A stretch of DNA of 64,000 nucleotides from Spongilla lacustris (Eukaryota; Porifera; Demospongiae; Spongillida; Spongillidae): positions 10,078,632 through 10,142,631 of the forward strand of contig OX442418.1 of the NCBI GenBank assembly GCA_949361645.1, written 5' to 3'. How positions within the stretch are numbered: the stretch's first letter is position 1; each line of letters starts with the position of its first letter. This document shows positions 48,890-61,079 of this stretch, piece after piece. Made by a program: the position numbers and the translations under genes. The notes beneath the pieces were generated by a model. The model saw only the letters and a list, made by a program, of their open reading frames with translations, searched no databases and was not told where the DNA came from.

Positions 48890-49009
48890 ATGAAGTGGAT
48901 TCCTGATACAGTTCGTATAGCTCTAACAACCACCATGCATTCGATTGCGGAGAAAATCGACGATCCCGTACTAATGGAGTTAGCAATGTCTATGACACAC
49001 ACGAGCTAG
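48890..49009 (+). CDS. Small open frame, 39 codons, unrecognised
   Basis: From ATG at 48890 (MKWIPDTVRIALTTTMHSIA and on) to TAG at 49007, directly before the 165-bp repeat array. An acceptor-like TTTGTTTCTCTGAACAG lies 6 bp before the ATG, in frame. The composition is protein-like but short, and I cannot assign it. It may be a relic exon. Confidence 0.25.
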   Translation: MKWIPDTVRIALTTTMHSIAEKIDDPVLMELAMSMTHTS

Positions 49010-49017
49010 CTCTAAGC

Positions 49018-52000
49018 TAGAACTGTTGGCCCAGTGACTCAGTACACCTGCACAGTCTCTTTCTGAATGGTAACACATTGGTTGGTGTGCAAGCCCCAAA
49101 CTTGGTGTGTGTGTCCTGGGCACCCGTCGCCTCTGTCCCTAATAACAGTTGCCTTGCCATGTGACACATGCCAAAACCCAGTCAGAACTGTTGGCCCAGT
49201 GACTCAGTACACCTGCGTAGTCTCTTTCTGAATGGTAACACATTGGTTGGTGTGCAAGCCTCAAACTTGGTGTGTGTGTCCTGGGCACCCGTCACCTCTG
49301 TCCCTAATAACAGTTGCCTTGCCATGTGACACATGCCAAAACCCAGTCAGAACTGTTGGCCCAGTGACTCAGTACACCTGCACAGTCTCTTTCTGAATGG
49401 TAACACATTGGTTGGTGTGCAAGCCTCAAACTTGGTGTGTGTGTCCTGGGCACCCGTCGCCTCTGTCCCTAAAAACAGTTGCCTTGCCATGTGACACATG
49501 TCTAAACCCAGTCAGAACTGTTGGCCCAGTGACTCAGTACACCTGCACAGTCTCTTTCTGAATGGTAACACATTGGTTGGTGTGCAAGCCTCAAACTTGG
49601 TGTGTGTGTCCTGGGCACCCGATGCCTCTGTCCCTAATAACAGTTGCCTTGCCATGTGACACATGTCAAAACCCAGTCAGAACTGTTGGCCCAGTGACTC
49701 AGTACACCTGCACAGTCTCTTTCTGAATGGCAACACATTGGTTGGTGTGCAAGCCTCAAACTTGGTGTGTGTGTCCTGGGCACCCGATGCCTCTGTCCCT
49801 AATAACAGTTGCCTTGCCATGTGACACATGTCAAAACCCAGTCAGAACTGTTGGCCCAGTGACTCAGTACACCTGCACAGTCTCTTTCTGAATGGTAACA
49901 CATTGGTTGGTGTGCAAGCCTCAAACTTGGTGTGTGTGTCCTGGGCACCCGTCGCCTGTGTCCCTAATAACAGTTGCCTTGCCATTTGACACATGCCAAA
50001 ACTCAGTCAGAACTGTTGGCCCAGTGACTCAGTACACCTGCACAGTCTCTTTCTGAATGGTAACACATTGGTTGGTGTGCAAGCCTCAAACTTGGTGTGT
50101 GTGTCCTGGGCACCCAATGCCTCTGTCCCTAATAACAGTTGCCTTGCCATGTGACACATGTCAAAACCCAATGAGAACTGTTGGCCCAGTGACTCAGTAC
50201 ACCTGCACAGTCTCTTTCTGAATGGTAACACATTGGTTGGTGTGCAAGCCTCAAACTTGGTGTGTGTGTCCTGGGCACCCGATGCCTCTGTCCCTAATAA
50301 CAGTTGCCTTGCCATTTGACACATGCCAAAACTCAGTCAGAACTGTTGGCCCAGTGACTCAGTACACCTGCACAGTCTCTTTCTGAATGGTAACACATTG
50401 GTTGGTGTGCAAGCCTCAAACTTGGTGTGTGTGTCCTGGGCACCCAATGCCTCTGTCCCTAATAACAGTTGCCTTGCCATGTGACACATGTCAAAACCCA
50501 ATGAGAACTGTTGGCCCAGTGACTCAGTACACCTGCACAGTCTCTTTCTGAATGGTAACACATTGGTTGGTGTGCAAGCCTCAAACTTGGTGTGTGTGTC
50601 CTGGGCACCCGATGCCTCTGTCCCTAATAACAGTTGCCTTGCCATGTGACACATGTCAAAACCCAGTCAGAACTGTTGGCCCAGTGACTCAGTACACCTG
50701 CACAGTCTCTTTCTGAATGGTAACACATTGGTTGGTGTGCAAGCCTCAAACTTGGTGTGTGTGTCCTGGGCACCCGATGCCTCTGTCCCTAATAACAGTT
50801 GCCTTGCCATGTGACACATGTCAAAACCCAGTCAGAACTGTTGGCCCAGTGACTCAGTACACTTGCACAGTCTCTTTCTGAATGGTAACACATTGGTTGG
50901 TGTGCAAGCCTCAAACTTGGTGTGTGTGTCCTGGGCACCCGTCGCCTCTGTCCCTAATAACAGTTGCCTTGCCATGTGACACATGTCAAAACCCAGTCAG
51001 AACTGTTGGCCCAGTGACTCAGTACACCTGCACAGTCTCTTTCTGAATGGTAACACATTGGTTGGTGTGCAAGCCTCAAACTTGGTGTGTGTGTCCTGGG
51101 CACCCGATGCCTCTGTCCCTAATAACAGTTGCCTTGCCATGTGACACATGTCAAAACCCAGTCAGAACTGTTGGCCCAGTGACTCAGTACACCTGCACAG
51201 TCTCTTTCTGAATGGTAACACATTGGTTGGTGTGCAAGCCTCAAACTTGGTGTGTGTGTCCTGGGCACCCGATGCCTCTGTCCCTAATAACAGTTGCCTT
51301 GCCATGTGACACATGTCAAAACCCAATGAGAACTGTTGGCCCAGTGACTCAGTACACCTGCACAGTCTCTTTCTGAATGGTAACACATTGGTTGGTGTGC
51401 AAGCCTCAAACTTGGTGTGTGTGTTCTGGGCACCCTTAGCCTCTGTCCTAAGTAACAGTTGCCTTGCCATATGACACATGCCAAGACCCAGTCAGAACTG
51501 TTGGCCCAGTGACTCAGTACACCTGCACAGTCTCTTTCTGAATGGTAACACATTGGTTGGTGTGCAAGCCTCAAACTTGGTGTGTTTGTCCTGGGCACCC
51601 GTCGCCTCTGTCCCTAAAAACAGTTGCCTTGCCATGTGACACATGTCAAAACCCAGTCAGAACTGTTGGCCCAGTGACTCAGTACACCTGCACAGTCTCT
51701 TTCTGAATGGTAACACATTGGTTGGTGTGCAAGCCTCAAACTTGGTGTGTGTGTCCTGGGCACCCGATGCCTCTGTCCCTAATAACAGTTGCCTTGCCAT
51801 GTGACACATGTCAAAACCCAGTCAGAACTGTTGGCCCAGTGACTCAGTACACCTGCACAGTCTCTTTCTGAATGGTAACACATTGGTTGGTGTGCAAGCC
51901 TCAAACTTGGTGTGTGTGTCCTGGGCACCCGATGCCTCTGTCCCTAATAACAGTTGCCTTGCCATGTGACACATGTCAAAACCCAGTCAGAACTGTTGGC

Positions 52001-55000
52001 CCAGTGACTCAGTACACCTGCACAGTCTCTTTCTGAATGGTAACACATTGGTTGGTGTGCAAGCCTCAAACTTGGTGTGTGTGTCCTGGGCACCCGTCGC
52101 CTGTGTCCCTAATAACAGTTGCCTTGCCATTTGACACATGCCAAAACTCAGTCAGAACTGTTGGCCCAGTGACTCAGTACACCTGCACAGTCTCTTTCTG
52201 AATGGTAACACATTGGTTGGTGTGCAAGCCTCAAACTTGGTGTGTGTGTCCTGGGCACCCGATGCCTCTGTCCCTAATAACAGTTGCCTTGCCATGTGAC
52301 ACATGTCAAAACCCAATGAGAACTGTTGGCCCAGTGACTCAGTACACCTGCACAGTCTCTTTCTGAATGGTAACACATTGGTTGGTGTGCAAGCCTCAAA
52401 CTTGGTGTGTGTGTCCTGGGCACCCTTTGCCTCTGTCCCTAGTAACAGTTGCCTTGCCATATGACACATGCCAAGACCCAGTCAGAACTGTTGGCCCAGT
52501 GACTCAGTACACCTGCACAGTCTCTTTCTGAATGGTAACACATTGGTTGGTGTGCAAGCCTCAAACTTGGTGTGTGTGTCCTGGGCACCCGTCGCCTCTG
52601 TCCCTAATAACAGTTGCCTTGCCATGTGACACATGTCAAAACCCAGTCAGAACTGTTGGCCCAGTGACTCAGTACACCTGCACAGTCTCTTTCTGAATGG
52701 TAACACATTGGTTGGTGTGCAAGCCTCAAACTTGGTGTGTGTGTCCTGGGCACCCGTTGCCTCTGTCCCTAATAACAGTTGCCTTGCCATGTGACACATG
52801 TCAAAACCCAATGAGAACTGTTGGCCCAGTGACTCAGTACACCTGCACAGTCTCTTTCTGAATGGTAACACATTGGTTGGTGTGCAAGCCTCAAACTTGG
52901 TGTGTGTGTCCTGGGCACCCGATGCCTCTGTCCCTAATAACAGTTGCCTTGCCATGTGACACATGTCAAAACCCAGTCAGAACTGTTGGCCCAGTGACTC
53001 AGTACACCTGCACAGTCTCTTTCTGAATGGTAACACATTGGTTGGTGTGCAAGCCTCAAACTTGGTGTGTGTGTCCTGGGCACCCGATGCCTCTGTCCCT
53101 AATAACAGTTGCCTTGCCATGTGACACATGTCAAAACCCAGTCAGAACTGTTGGCCCAGTGACTCAGTACACCTGCACAGTCTCTTTCTGAATGGTAACA
53201 CATTGGTTGGTGTGCAAGCCTCAAACTTGGTGTGTGTGTCCTGGGCACCCGATGCCTCTGTCCCTAATAACAGTTGCCTTGCCATGTGACACATGTCAAA
53301 ACCCAGTCAGAACTGTTGGCCCAGTGACTCAGTACACCTGCACAGTCTCTTTCTGAATGGTAACACATTGGTTGGTGTGCAAGCCTCAAACTTGGTGTGT
53401 GTGTCCTGGGCACCCGTCGCCTGTGTCCCTAATAACAGTTGCCTTGCCATTTGACACATGCCAAAACTCAGTCAGAACTGTTGGCCCAGTGACTCAGTAC
53501 ACCTGCACAGTCTCTTTCTGAATGGTAACACATTGGTTGGTGTGCAAGCCTCAAACTTGGTGTGTGTGTCCTGGGCACCCGATGCCTCTGTCCCTAATAA
53601 CAGTTGCCTTGCCATGTGACACATGTCAAAACCCAATGAGAACTGTTGGCCCAGTGACTCAGTACACCTGCACAGTCTCTTTCTGAATGGTAACACATTG
53701 GTTGGTGTGCAAGCCTCAAACTTGGTGTGTGTGTCCTGGGCACCCTTTGCCTCTGTCCCTAGTAACAGTTGCCTTGCCATATGACACATGCCAAGACCCA
53801 GTCAGAACTGTTGGCCCAGTGACTCAGTACACCTGCACAGTCTCTTTCTGAATGGTAACACATTGGTTGGTGTGCAAGCCTCAAACTTGGTGTGTGTGTC
53901 CTGGGCACCCGTCGCCTCTGTCCCTAATAACAGTTGCCTTGCCATGTGACACATGTCAAAACCCAGTCAGAACTGTTGGCCCAGTGACTCAGTACACCTG
54001 CACAGTCTCTTTCTGAATGGTAACACATTGGTTGGTGTGCAAGCCTCAAACTTGGTGTGTGTGTCCTGGGCACCCGTTGCCTCTGTCCCTAATAACAGTT
54101 GCCTTGCCATGTGACACATGTCAAAACCCAATGAGAACTGTTGGCCCAGTGACTCAGTACACCTGCACAGTCTCTTTCTGAATGGTAACACATTGGTTGG
54201 TGTGCAAGCCTCAAACTTGGTGTGTGTGTCCTGGGCACCCGATGCCTCTGTCCCTAATAACAGTTGCCTTGCCATGTGACACATGTCAAAACCCAGTCAG
54301 AACTGTTGGCCCAGTGACTCAGTACACCTGCACAGTCTCTTTCTGAATGGTAACACATTGGTTGGTGTGCAAGCCTCAAACTTGGTGTGTGTGTCCTGGG
54401 CACCCGATGCCTCTGTCCCTAATAACAGTTGCCTTGCCATGTGACACATGTCAAAACCCAGTCAGAACTGTTGGCCCAGTGACTCAGTACACCTGCACAG
54501 TCTCTTTCTGAATGGTAACACATTGGTTGGTGTGCAAGCCTCAAACTTGGTGTGTGTGTCCTGGGCACCCGATGCCTCTGTCCCTAATAACAGTTGCCTT
54601 GCCATGTGACACATGTCAAAACCCAGTCAGAACTGTTCGCCCAGTGACTCAGTACACCTGCACAGTCTCTTTCTGAATGGTAACACATTGGTTGGTGTGC
54701 AAGCCTCAAACTTGGTGTGTGTGTCCTGGGCACCCGTCGCCTGTGTCCCTAATAACAGTTGCCTTGTCATTTGACACATGCCAAAACCCAGTCAGAACTG
54801 TTGGCCCAGTGACTCAGTACACCTGCACAGTCTCTTTCTGAATGGTAACACATTGGTTGGTGTGCAAGCCTCAAACTTGGTGTGTGTGTCCTGGGCACCC
54901 GATGCCTCTGTCCCTAATAACAGTTGCCTTGCCATGTGACACATGTCAAAACCCAATGAGAACTGTTGGCCCAGTGACTCAGTACACCTGCACAGTCTCT

Positions 55001-55125
55001 TTCTGAATGGTAACACATTGGTTGGTGTGCAAGCCTCAAACTTGGTGTGTGTGTCCTGGGCACTTGTTGACTCTGTGTCTTGGTTTGTGCAACCTGGGCA
55101 TTTATTTGTTGCCTCTGTCCCTTAG
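49018..55125. repeat. 165-bp satellite-like array, 37 units, with 1,320-bp higher-order repeat
   Basis: Units start with AACTGTTGGCCCAGTGACTC every 165 bp from 49021 to 54961; the last unit decays by about 55125. Units differ at a few fixed positions (GTCGCC/GATGCC/GTTGCC; GTCAGAAC/ATGAGAAC; GCCAAGACCC/GTCAAAACCC). The variant with GTCGCCTGTGTC occurs at 49951, 52096, 53416 and 54736; the last spacings are exactly 1,320 bp (8 units). Blocks 52141-53460 and 53461-54780 differ at only a few bases, so whole 8-unit blocks were copied recently. On the minus strand 165 bp keeps frame, and pairs of units give 105-codon open frames only where the ATGAGAAC variant removes a stop; these are not taken as genes. 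Confidence 0.97.
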
Positions 55126-55451
55126 AACAGTTAACTGCTACATAGCCATGTGACCCATGTAGGTACTGTGTCAGTACAGTACTGGTTGTAAAGCACCCAA
55201 TCACACAAATACTGTTGGAGTGTGGCTTATGTCAGGTGCCAGGTCATTTATTATGGCTATGGCGCTTAATGGTGTGTGGAACTATTTTTATGGGTCAAGT
55301 ACAAGACCCCTAAGTATGCCTGTTATAAAAATATTACTTGGGGACACTTTCTGAATAATTATCCTGCATCACGTGTAGATGCTCGTTACTGTACATGTAG
55401 GTGGTGTGTAATGTCACGCGCGCATGCGTATTTTATTGCACGTGGAGTAAG
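55126..55451 (+). promoter_or_regulatory. Putative promoter and 5' region of the ParB-like gene
   Basis: Unique sequence between the satellite array and the start codon. It contains CACGTGTAG, ACGCGCGCATGCG (55417-55429) and GCACGTGGAG, i.e. E-box-like CACGTG twice and a CpG-rich stretch just before the ATG. No TATA box at a convincing distance. Assignment rests on position only. Confidence 0.35.
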
Positions 55452-58400
55452 ATGTCTTCGAGGTGGCACCTGAATTTATCCGGTGACTGTACCGAGATCC
55501 GTCTTATATCAGAAAGTGGTGAGATGATGACAGACGAAAAGAATCAACTGCCTATTGGACCGTTGATTGATCTTCGATCGCTCACTCGTGATGGAATAGA
55601 CTATGTGATTGTAAGTCTGCTAAGAGTACAGTGTTTTTTTAGTGATGCCATGGTTTCGGTATTGTGTTATACCTAGAGCGTTATCTTTCCGTACATTATT
55701 TTGTTAAATATACCGTTTGACCTTGTCCCTATGCGGACTTAATTACATTTTTATCTCTCTCGCAACAGTTTAATACCAAACCAGGAACACCGAGACCTAA
55801 GGGTTTACCTATAAAGAGATTTTGTTCATCTTCGAATGTGTTCAGCCACAAATTTGCACGTGCCACAACATCGAATGAGTTTTGCGAAATTTGGCAGACG
55901 GAAGTAGCTCCAATGCTGAATGGTAAGATGAGTGCCGTATTTTTGTGTAGGACAGTGTATGTTATTGGTAGATGAAACGCTATAACTAGATGACAAATAA
56001 TGCTACTTAATTCCTATTCTTAAATATTCCTCGGTGTACAATGTTTGTTTTAATACTTAGTTGTTCTTTTAGACTATCATGTGTTTGTAACTAAAGATAT
56101 TGGCAATCACAATGAGGTGCCATCTGGTTCTGCTCTACAACTGAATAGGTTTTAATATCTCCCTCCCCTCCTTCAAATGTCAACTTCCCCCTAACCCTCC
56201 AGGATTGTTTAGCTATAACACTTAGAGCAGGAGCTAGCTGCAGAAAATTTGGAGGGTTTGGGCCCACAATGCCCCTTAAACCCTGATGGGAAAAGCCTCA
56301 GTGTGAAATAAATTGTATGAAAACCAAAAAGCAAGAAATATAACCTGGCTACTAAATGTTGTACACAATGCAATGGGTACAACAGCACACGAACATTTAA
56401 GTCTGTGTTCCAGGCAGTCTTCGAGGTCTATTCATTGGACCTATACAGTGGTTAAAGAATCTCATCTGTAGCATATAAGACAACCCCTATCCCCCTCCCC
56501 CCCCCTCCCCCCAAAACCAATAAACACACAAGGGAAATTGTTTGAAAGCTAAGTGTACACAGTACTATAGCACTCACCTTTTAAACCTCCAATTTGGGAG
56601 GGAGAAAAATTCACCATGTTAAAACAACATGTTTACCAACCTCTCTGTTCCTGTTGCTGAAGCATGTCACTCGAGCTCATCAAGTTCAAATGCAAAACAG
56701 AGTTGTAAACGGTCAGCATCAAGTTTGGAAGAGGATACCCTTCCTGAAAGAATTGCAGATGGTACGTAAGGATAAAATTTTTACTTTATGTTCTACATGC
56801 ATGAGTCAGACTTCCACGTTACGTATAGTTGCTATGGTAATGCTTCTGCTGACATATCCTATCATTCCCCCCCCCCCCCCATTTTGTAGTTGAAACATTA
56901 TCCAGTTCAAAAGCAAAGCAGAGTCGTAAACAGTTGACATCAAATTTGGAAGGGAATCCAACCTCAGCAGAATCAGACTCTACTGACATTGAAATTCAAA
57001 AGGCCTTTGTTGGTAAGCAAAGGCAATTACAATAAATAATATGTATCATTACATACAGGATCTATCATATATATTAATAATTGCCGAGTAATAATTTTTA
57101 AAGTAGTACATAAGCATTACTGTAATAATAATTTTTTCAGTATACCATTGGTAAAATGTCTGGTACATTAGACATGAACTAATGCAATTCTGAATTGAAT
57201 GCAAATTACTACATTTAAAATATAAACACGTAAACACTTAATGTCAATTGTCCCAAATGCCCATCCGGGGGTACGATTGTATACCCGGATGGACAGCAAA
57301 AAAAGTTTTTGCCGTTCGGTCATAGAAGGGACCTAGTTGCATCTAATGGTACTGGCTTATTAGTACAAGTCTTTCAGGATTGGACCAAGATAAGCAAGGC
57401 TTAAATCCTTTTGGTACATGTAGAACGAGCCGTGCTAAAGCTGACCATTACGCTCCATGCAGATCAGTTGGAGCCTAATGGATAGGTCCGCTATCACGGG
57501 TCACTTAATGAGTACTGAAAGGATTTAGGCCTTACTTATCTTGGCCCCATCCTGAAAAGACTTGTTCTTTAAGCTAGTACCATTAAATACTGCCAGGTCC
57601 CTTCAGTGATTGAATGGCAAAACTTTTTTTGCTTCCAACCAGGTGTCCAATTGTACCCCCAGGTGGAGATTCAGGACAATAGACATTAAAGGAGCATTCA
57701 CCACAGTATCTTCCCCCAATTTCATTCTATTAAATGTAGGTATATATGTGGTCCCTGTGAAGAACCTCACCTCTCCAAGTGTTAACCGGCTGATACGAAT
57801 CCCTGATGATACATTTGTGTCGACTTTAAAAGCTGAAATGCTGCGCAATCGCACAAATGAAGTAGCCCCAATCATTGGTTTGCTGGAATTAAAAAAGGGA
57901 GAAGTCTTCAACAAAGACGACTGTGACACCTATGTTTATGAGTGCATTGGAGGCAATCATAGTCGACTTGCACACCAACAAATACTCGAAGAAAACCCAG
58001 ACCTTAACACCGATCGACACTTTTCTCACAGAAGTGTCAGCATTTATGTGAACCTGACAGACGAACAGGCACAGCATCTTGCCCATAGGCACAATCGCAC
58101 AACAGAATTTATAAATGTCATGACAACGCAAGACAAAGTAACTTGATTTTAGTGGATTTTAAAAATGGAGTATTCATTGCTATGTTATTTTATAGGTTCA
58201 CCTGTGTCGAATGCGATTATTCACATTAAATGGCCTGACACAGGAAGAAGATGAGACGCCAAATAAATCACAACAGTGGAGAGACTCATGTGCGGAGACA
58301 CTGATGACGACTGTAAGCAATAATAAAGATAGGTATAAGATGCTTATAACAACATACTGCAAAGAATCGGTGATGTATATTGTGCATGGGTGCATTCAAA

Positions 58401-60595
58401 ATGTAGCCATTTCTAAACTAGAATATATAAGGAAGCCTCTATCACTATCAGTATTTACCGTACGTCCATGAGCAACTTGTTACAATAGCCATTTTCTTAA
58501 GTGAAACAATGATTTGAATAGAAAACTTAAGAATGTTTCAAATAGAAATGGTGTGCGAAAGGCACAAATGTGTTTGCATGATGTCATAATTACGTTACTA
58601 TATATTTACATACCAGTAACAGCTGTACGGAGGACAAGCACTGGTCTGTAGCATGACCAACTGGGCTACTTTAATCATTTTCAAAATAGGTGCATCATGC
58701 CATATTTCATTTCATTTAGAAAAAACAGCTGGATGAAAACATGATTTTCTTCCTTGCTGCATTGCCTTCATCTCAGTACAAGGCATATCAGAATATTGTA
58801 TCAACACATGCTAAAACAACGTCAAAGGATAAACCTGACTGTAAAGGATTTCTGTTTAAAGGTTTGCGTGCCATGTGTAAGGAAAGCATAGATGTCATCC
58901 TTGAAAAGGTACAGTCGGGCAAATTGAAACTTAAACAGCTAAACAACGAGTGCCAAACCATGAAGAAATTATTGGTAATCAAAGAAAGTTTTGTCACTCG
59001 GGTAGGAGCTGCCAACTGGAAAGAAGCGACTGAATTGTACCCCATGTTTACAACAGAAGCAAAACCGGCAGAATTATTTTTAATAAATTTCAATCCAGAG
59101 TCACTGGTCTTTATTGACTACTGCAATCGAGCCATGAAGTAAGACAGTAGACTATCTCTGTATAAATGTTCACGTCTACCTACTATTTCTATCTGTACAG
59201 GTGCAAAGGCGATACCGCAAAACAATGTGCGGTGAATGCCAAATCGGCATATGTTCGTGCACGAGACAAAATCCATATCACTGCATTTTCTGCTGATGAT
59301 ATTGAAAACACATCAGCTGATGATATAATTGGAATTGTGGATGGATTTAGGGGCTTTTCCCTTTCCTTCATCCATCATGAATCAGTAAGGAGATAAATCT
59401 GGTGTGTGATTTATTAAAATATTTTTTACTTGTTTTAGGCTTCTACATTCAGTAAAATTATAAGCAAAATCAATACTCAAGTTGGGTGTTATATGTATGC
59501 CTTTGTTTGCATACCACCATTAGGATCTATTGACAAAATCATTACCCAGTTGGAATCACAATTCACTGTACAGGTAGCATTTTTCAAGTCACCTGAATTA
59601 TCCAAAGGTACGTGTTATTATAATACACTTATTCAAGTTTTATTTGGTTTGATTCACAGGCGTATTTCTACCTAATGCAATCATGCCGTTCATCATTGGT
59701 GCATCAGGGGATTACGCCAAAACATTTCAATTTGAAAAGGATTGCACAAACCTTTTTTCTGGTGGCACATGGATGAATCTTTATGAAACACTGATAGCAG
59801 CCCTCTCCAATCAAGATGACTTCATCCTTATTAATACATCATGTGCAGGTAATTCACATTTGAATTAATCTATAAGAACCTGACTCAAAACTTCATATGA
59901 ACCTGTTTTTGTAGGAATAAGGCTTAATTTGTTTTGTAAAGAGACACTGTAATGCATAGAATGGATTCAATTGTTTGATGTAACATGAAAAAGTGGCTGT
60001 TATTCAATCTATCAATCACTAAAATATATACAATAAGTAATATGTACCATATATAGTATGGATATTAACACTAATCTATATATAAGCTTGTCAATATGAA
60101 GCATGCACCTCATTATTGACACAGCATTTGAATAATAACACTAAGTATTAACAATCAAAATAAGTGTCACTGAGCACTGTTGGTGGTAAATTTGATTCAA
60201 TATTATGATCAACAATGCATAGTATAGGTAGACTTGTGGATACAATAGTATAAGCACCATATGATAACACCAAATAAACTACAGTGCATGACTGTATACA
60301 ACAATATGTACTTATATTTTTCTTTGTGTTTTATTATTGTTTTGTAATAGTCCTAATGCTATTGTAAGAGTCATTAAAAAAATCAATGTATACTGGATTA
60401 ATAAAGTCCAACCTTCTGTGGTGTATGCTTGGTAGTAATGTATAATTATTTACAGATCTACCCATTGCTGTAATGAATAAGGGAAGAAATGGTGTAGTTT
60501 TGAACCAAGATGCACTGAAATTGTTGAAAGATGTTGAAGTTCAGATGACAAAAGATGTTGACGTTCAGATGACAGAGGATGGAGAATTACAGTGA
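55452..60595 (+). CDS. ParB-like domain plus methyltransferase-like protein, 11 exons, 716 aa
   Basis: Exons: 55452-55610, 55769-55922, 56663-56761, 56890-57012, 57740-58137, 58196-58312, 58720-59138, 59201-59384, 59439-59607, 59660-59848, 60456-60595. Every junction is GT/AG with matching phases (0,1,1,1,0,0,2,0,1,1) and the CDS is 717 codons with no stop. Exons 3 and 4 are related Ser/Lys-rich linkers. Residues about 185-300 resemble the ParB/sulfiredoxin nuclease fold: IIGLLEL, VYECIGGNHSRLAHQQI (GGNHSR at 249-254, where ParB has a G-H-R signature), then VSIYVNLTDEQAQHLAHRHN as in the ParB L-D-EA---A--EN segment. Residues about 500-700 follow the order of beta-class DNA methyltransferases (SADDIIGIVDGFRG; CYMYAFVCIPP; FFKSP; LYETLIAAL; FILINTSCADLPIAVM; GRNGVV), but the DPPY and FxGxG residues are missing, so it is probably inactive. 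Start chosen at ATGTCTTCG, in frame and before a good donor. Domain calls are by eye. Confidence 0.8.
57247..57680. mobile_element. Palindromic MITE in an intron (about 434 bp)
   Basis: Left ATTGTCC and right GGACAAT ends. The arms are inverted over about 190 bp (landmarks GGGGGTAC-ATTG, GCAAAAAAAGTTTTTGCC, GAAGGGACCT, TAATGGTACT-GCTTA, CCAAGATAAG). It sits in intron 4 of the ParB-like gene, ending about 60 bp before the acceptor of exon 5. Confidence 0.8.
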
Positions 60596-60909
60596 CATTC
60601 TGTCTACATGCATAACGTAATGTGATAATGCATTATACATGTATTACTACTCTGCTTTGGTTTTGAACAAGATGAGCGTAAGTGACATAATTCAGCTATA
60701 GGAACAGAGGGGTTGGTAAGAATGAATCATTATGTTACAATACTATCAATGATACAGGTATATTGCAGCTTTAAATTAGTATGCTAACTTTATTCTATTT
60801 TGAATGTTCCGAATAAGCCTGTTTAGTTTAATTTAGTCATACAGGTTACTAATCTTCAAATTTTATTGTACACATATGGGTAACTATCCTGTAGGAACCT
60901 GTGTCATGT

Positions 60910-61079
60910 TTGAAATTTCAACTATTCATTAAACTTCAAAGCGTCATATGGGTGACAGATCTTGAAATTTCAAAACATTATGGTCCTCATGTCAATGCTA
61001 TTTAGTCCCAATATGGTTCTTGCTTTTCTAAACATTTCATTGTACAACTGTTTATGCATCACCAGGTTTGAAATTTCAA
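60910..61079 (+). repeat. Three TTGAAATTTCAA palindromes in about 52-bp units
   Basis: Perfect copies at 60910, 60962 and 61068 (spacing 52 and 106, about 1 and 2 units). Each follows a copy of ATATGGGT-AC (at about 60876, 60948 and 61086 by motif). They lie 315 bp past the stop of the ParB-like gene and mirror the cluster at 39942-43370. Confidence 0.9.

Noticed and set aside
49018..55125. CRISPR-like array
   Set aside because: The repeats are 165 bp and directly adjacent, without unique spacers, and the genome is eukaryotic.
50007..55204. Repeated 105-codon open frames on the minus strand of the 165-bp array
   Set aside because: The unit length is a multiple of three, so frames persist by arithmetic. 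Most units carry a stop (from GTCAGAAC), there are no splice sites at unit borders, and synonymous and non-synonymous changes look alike.
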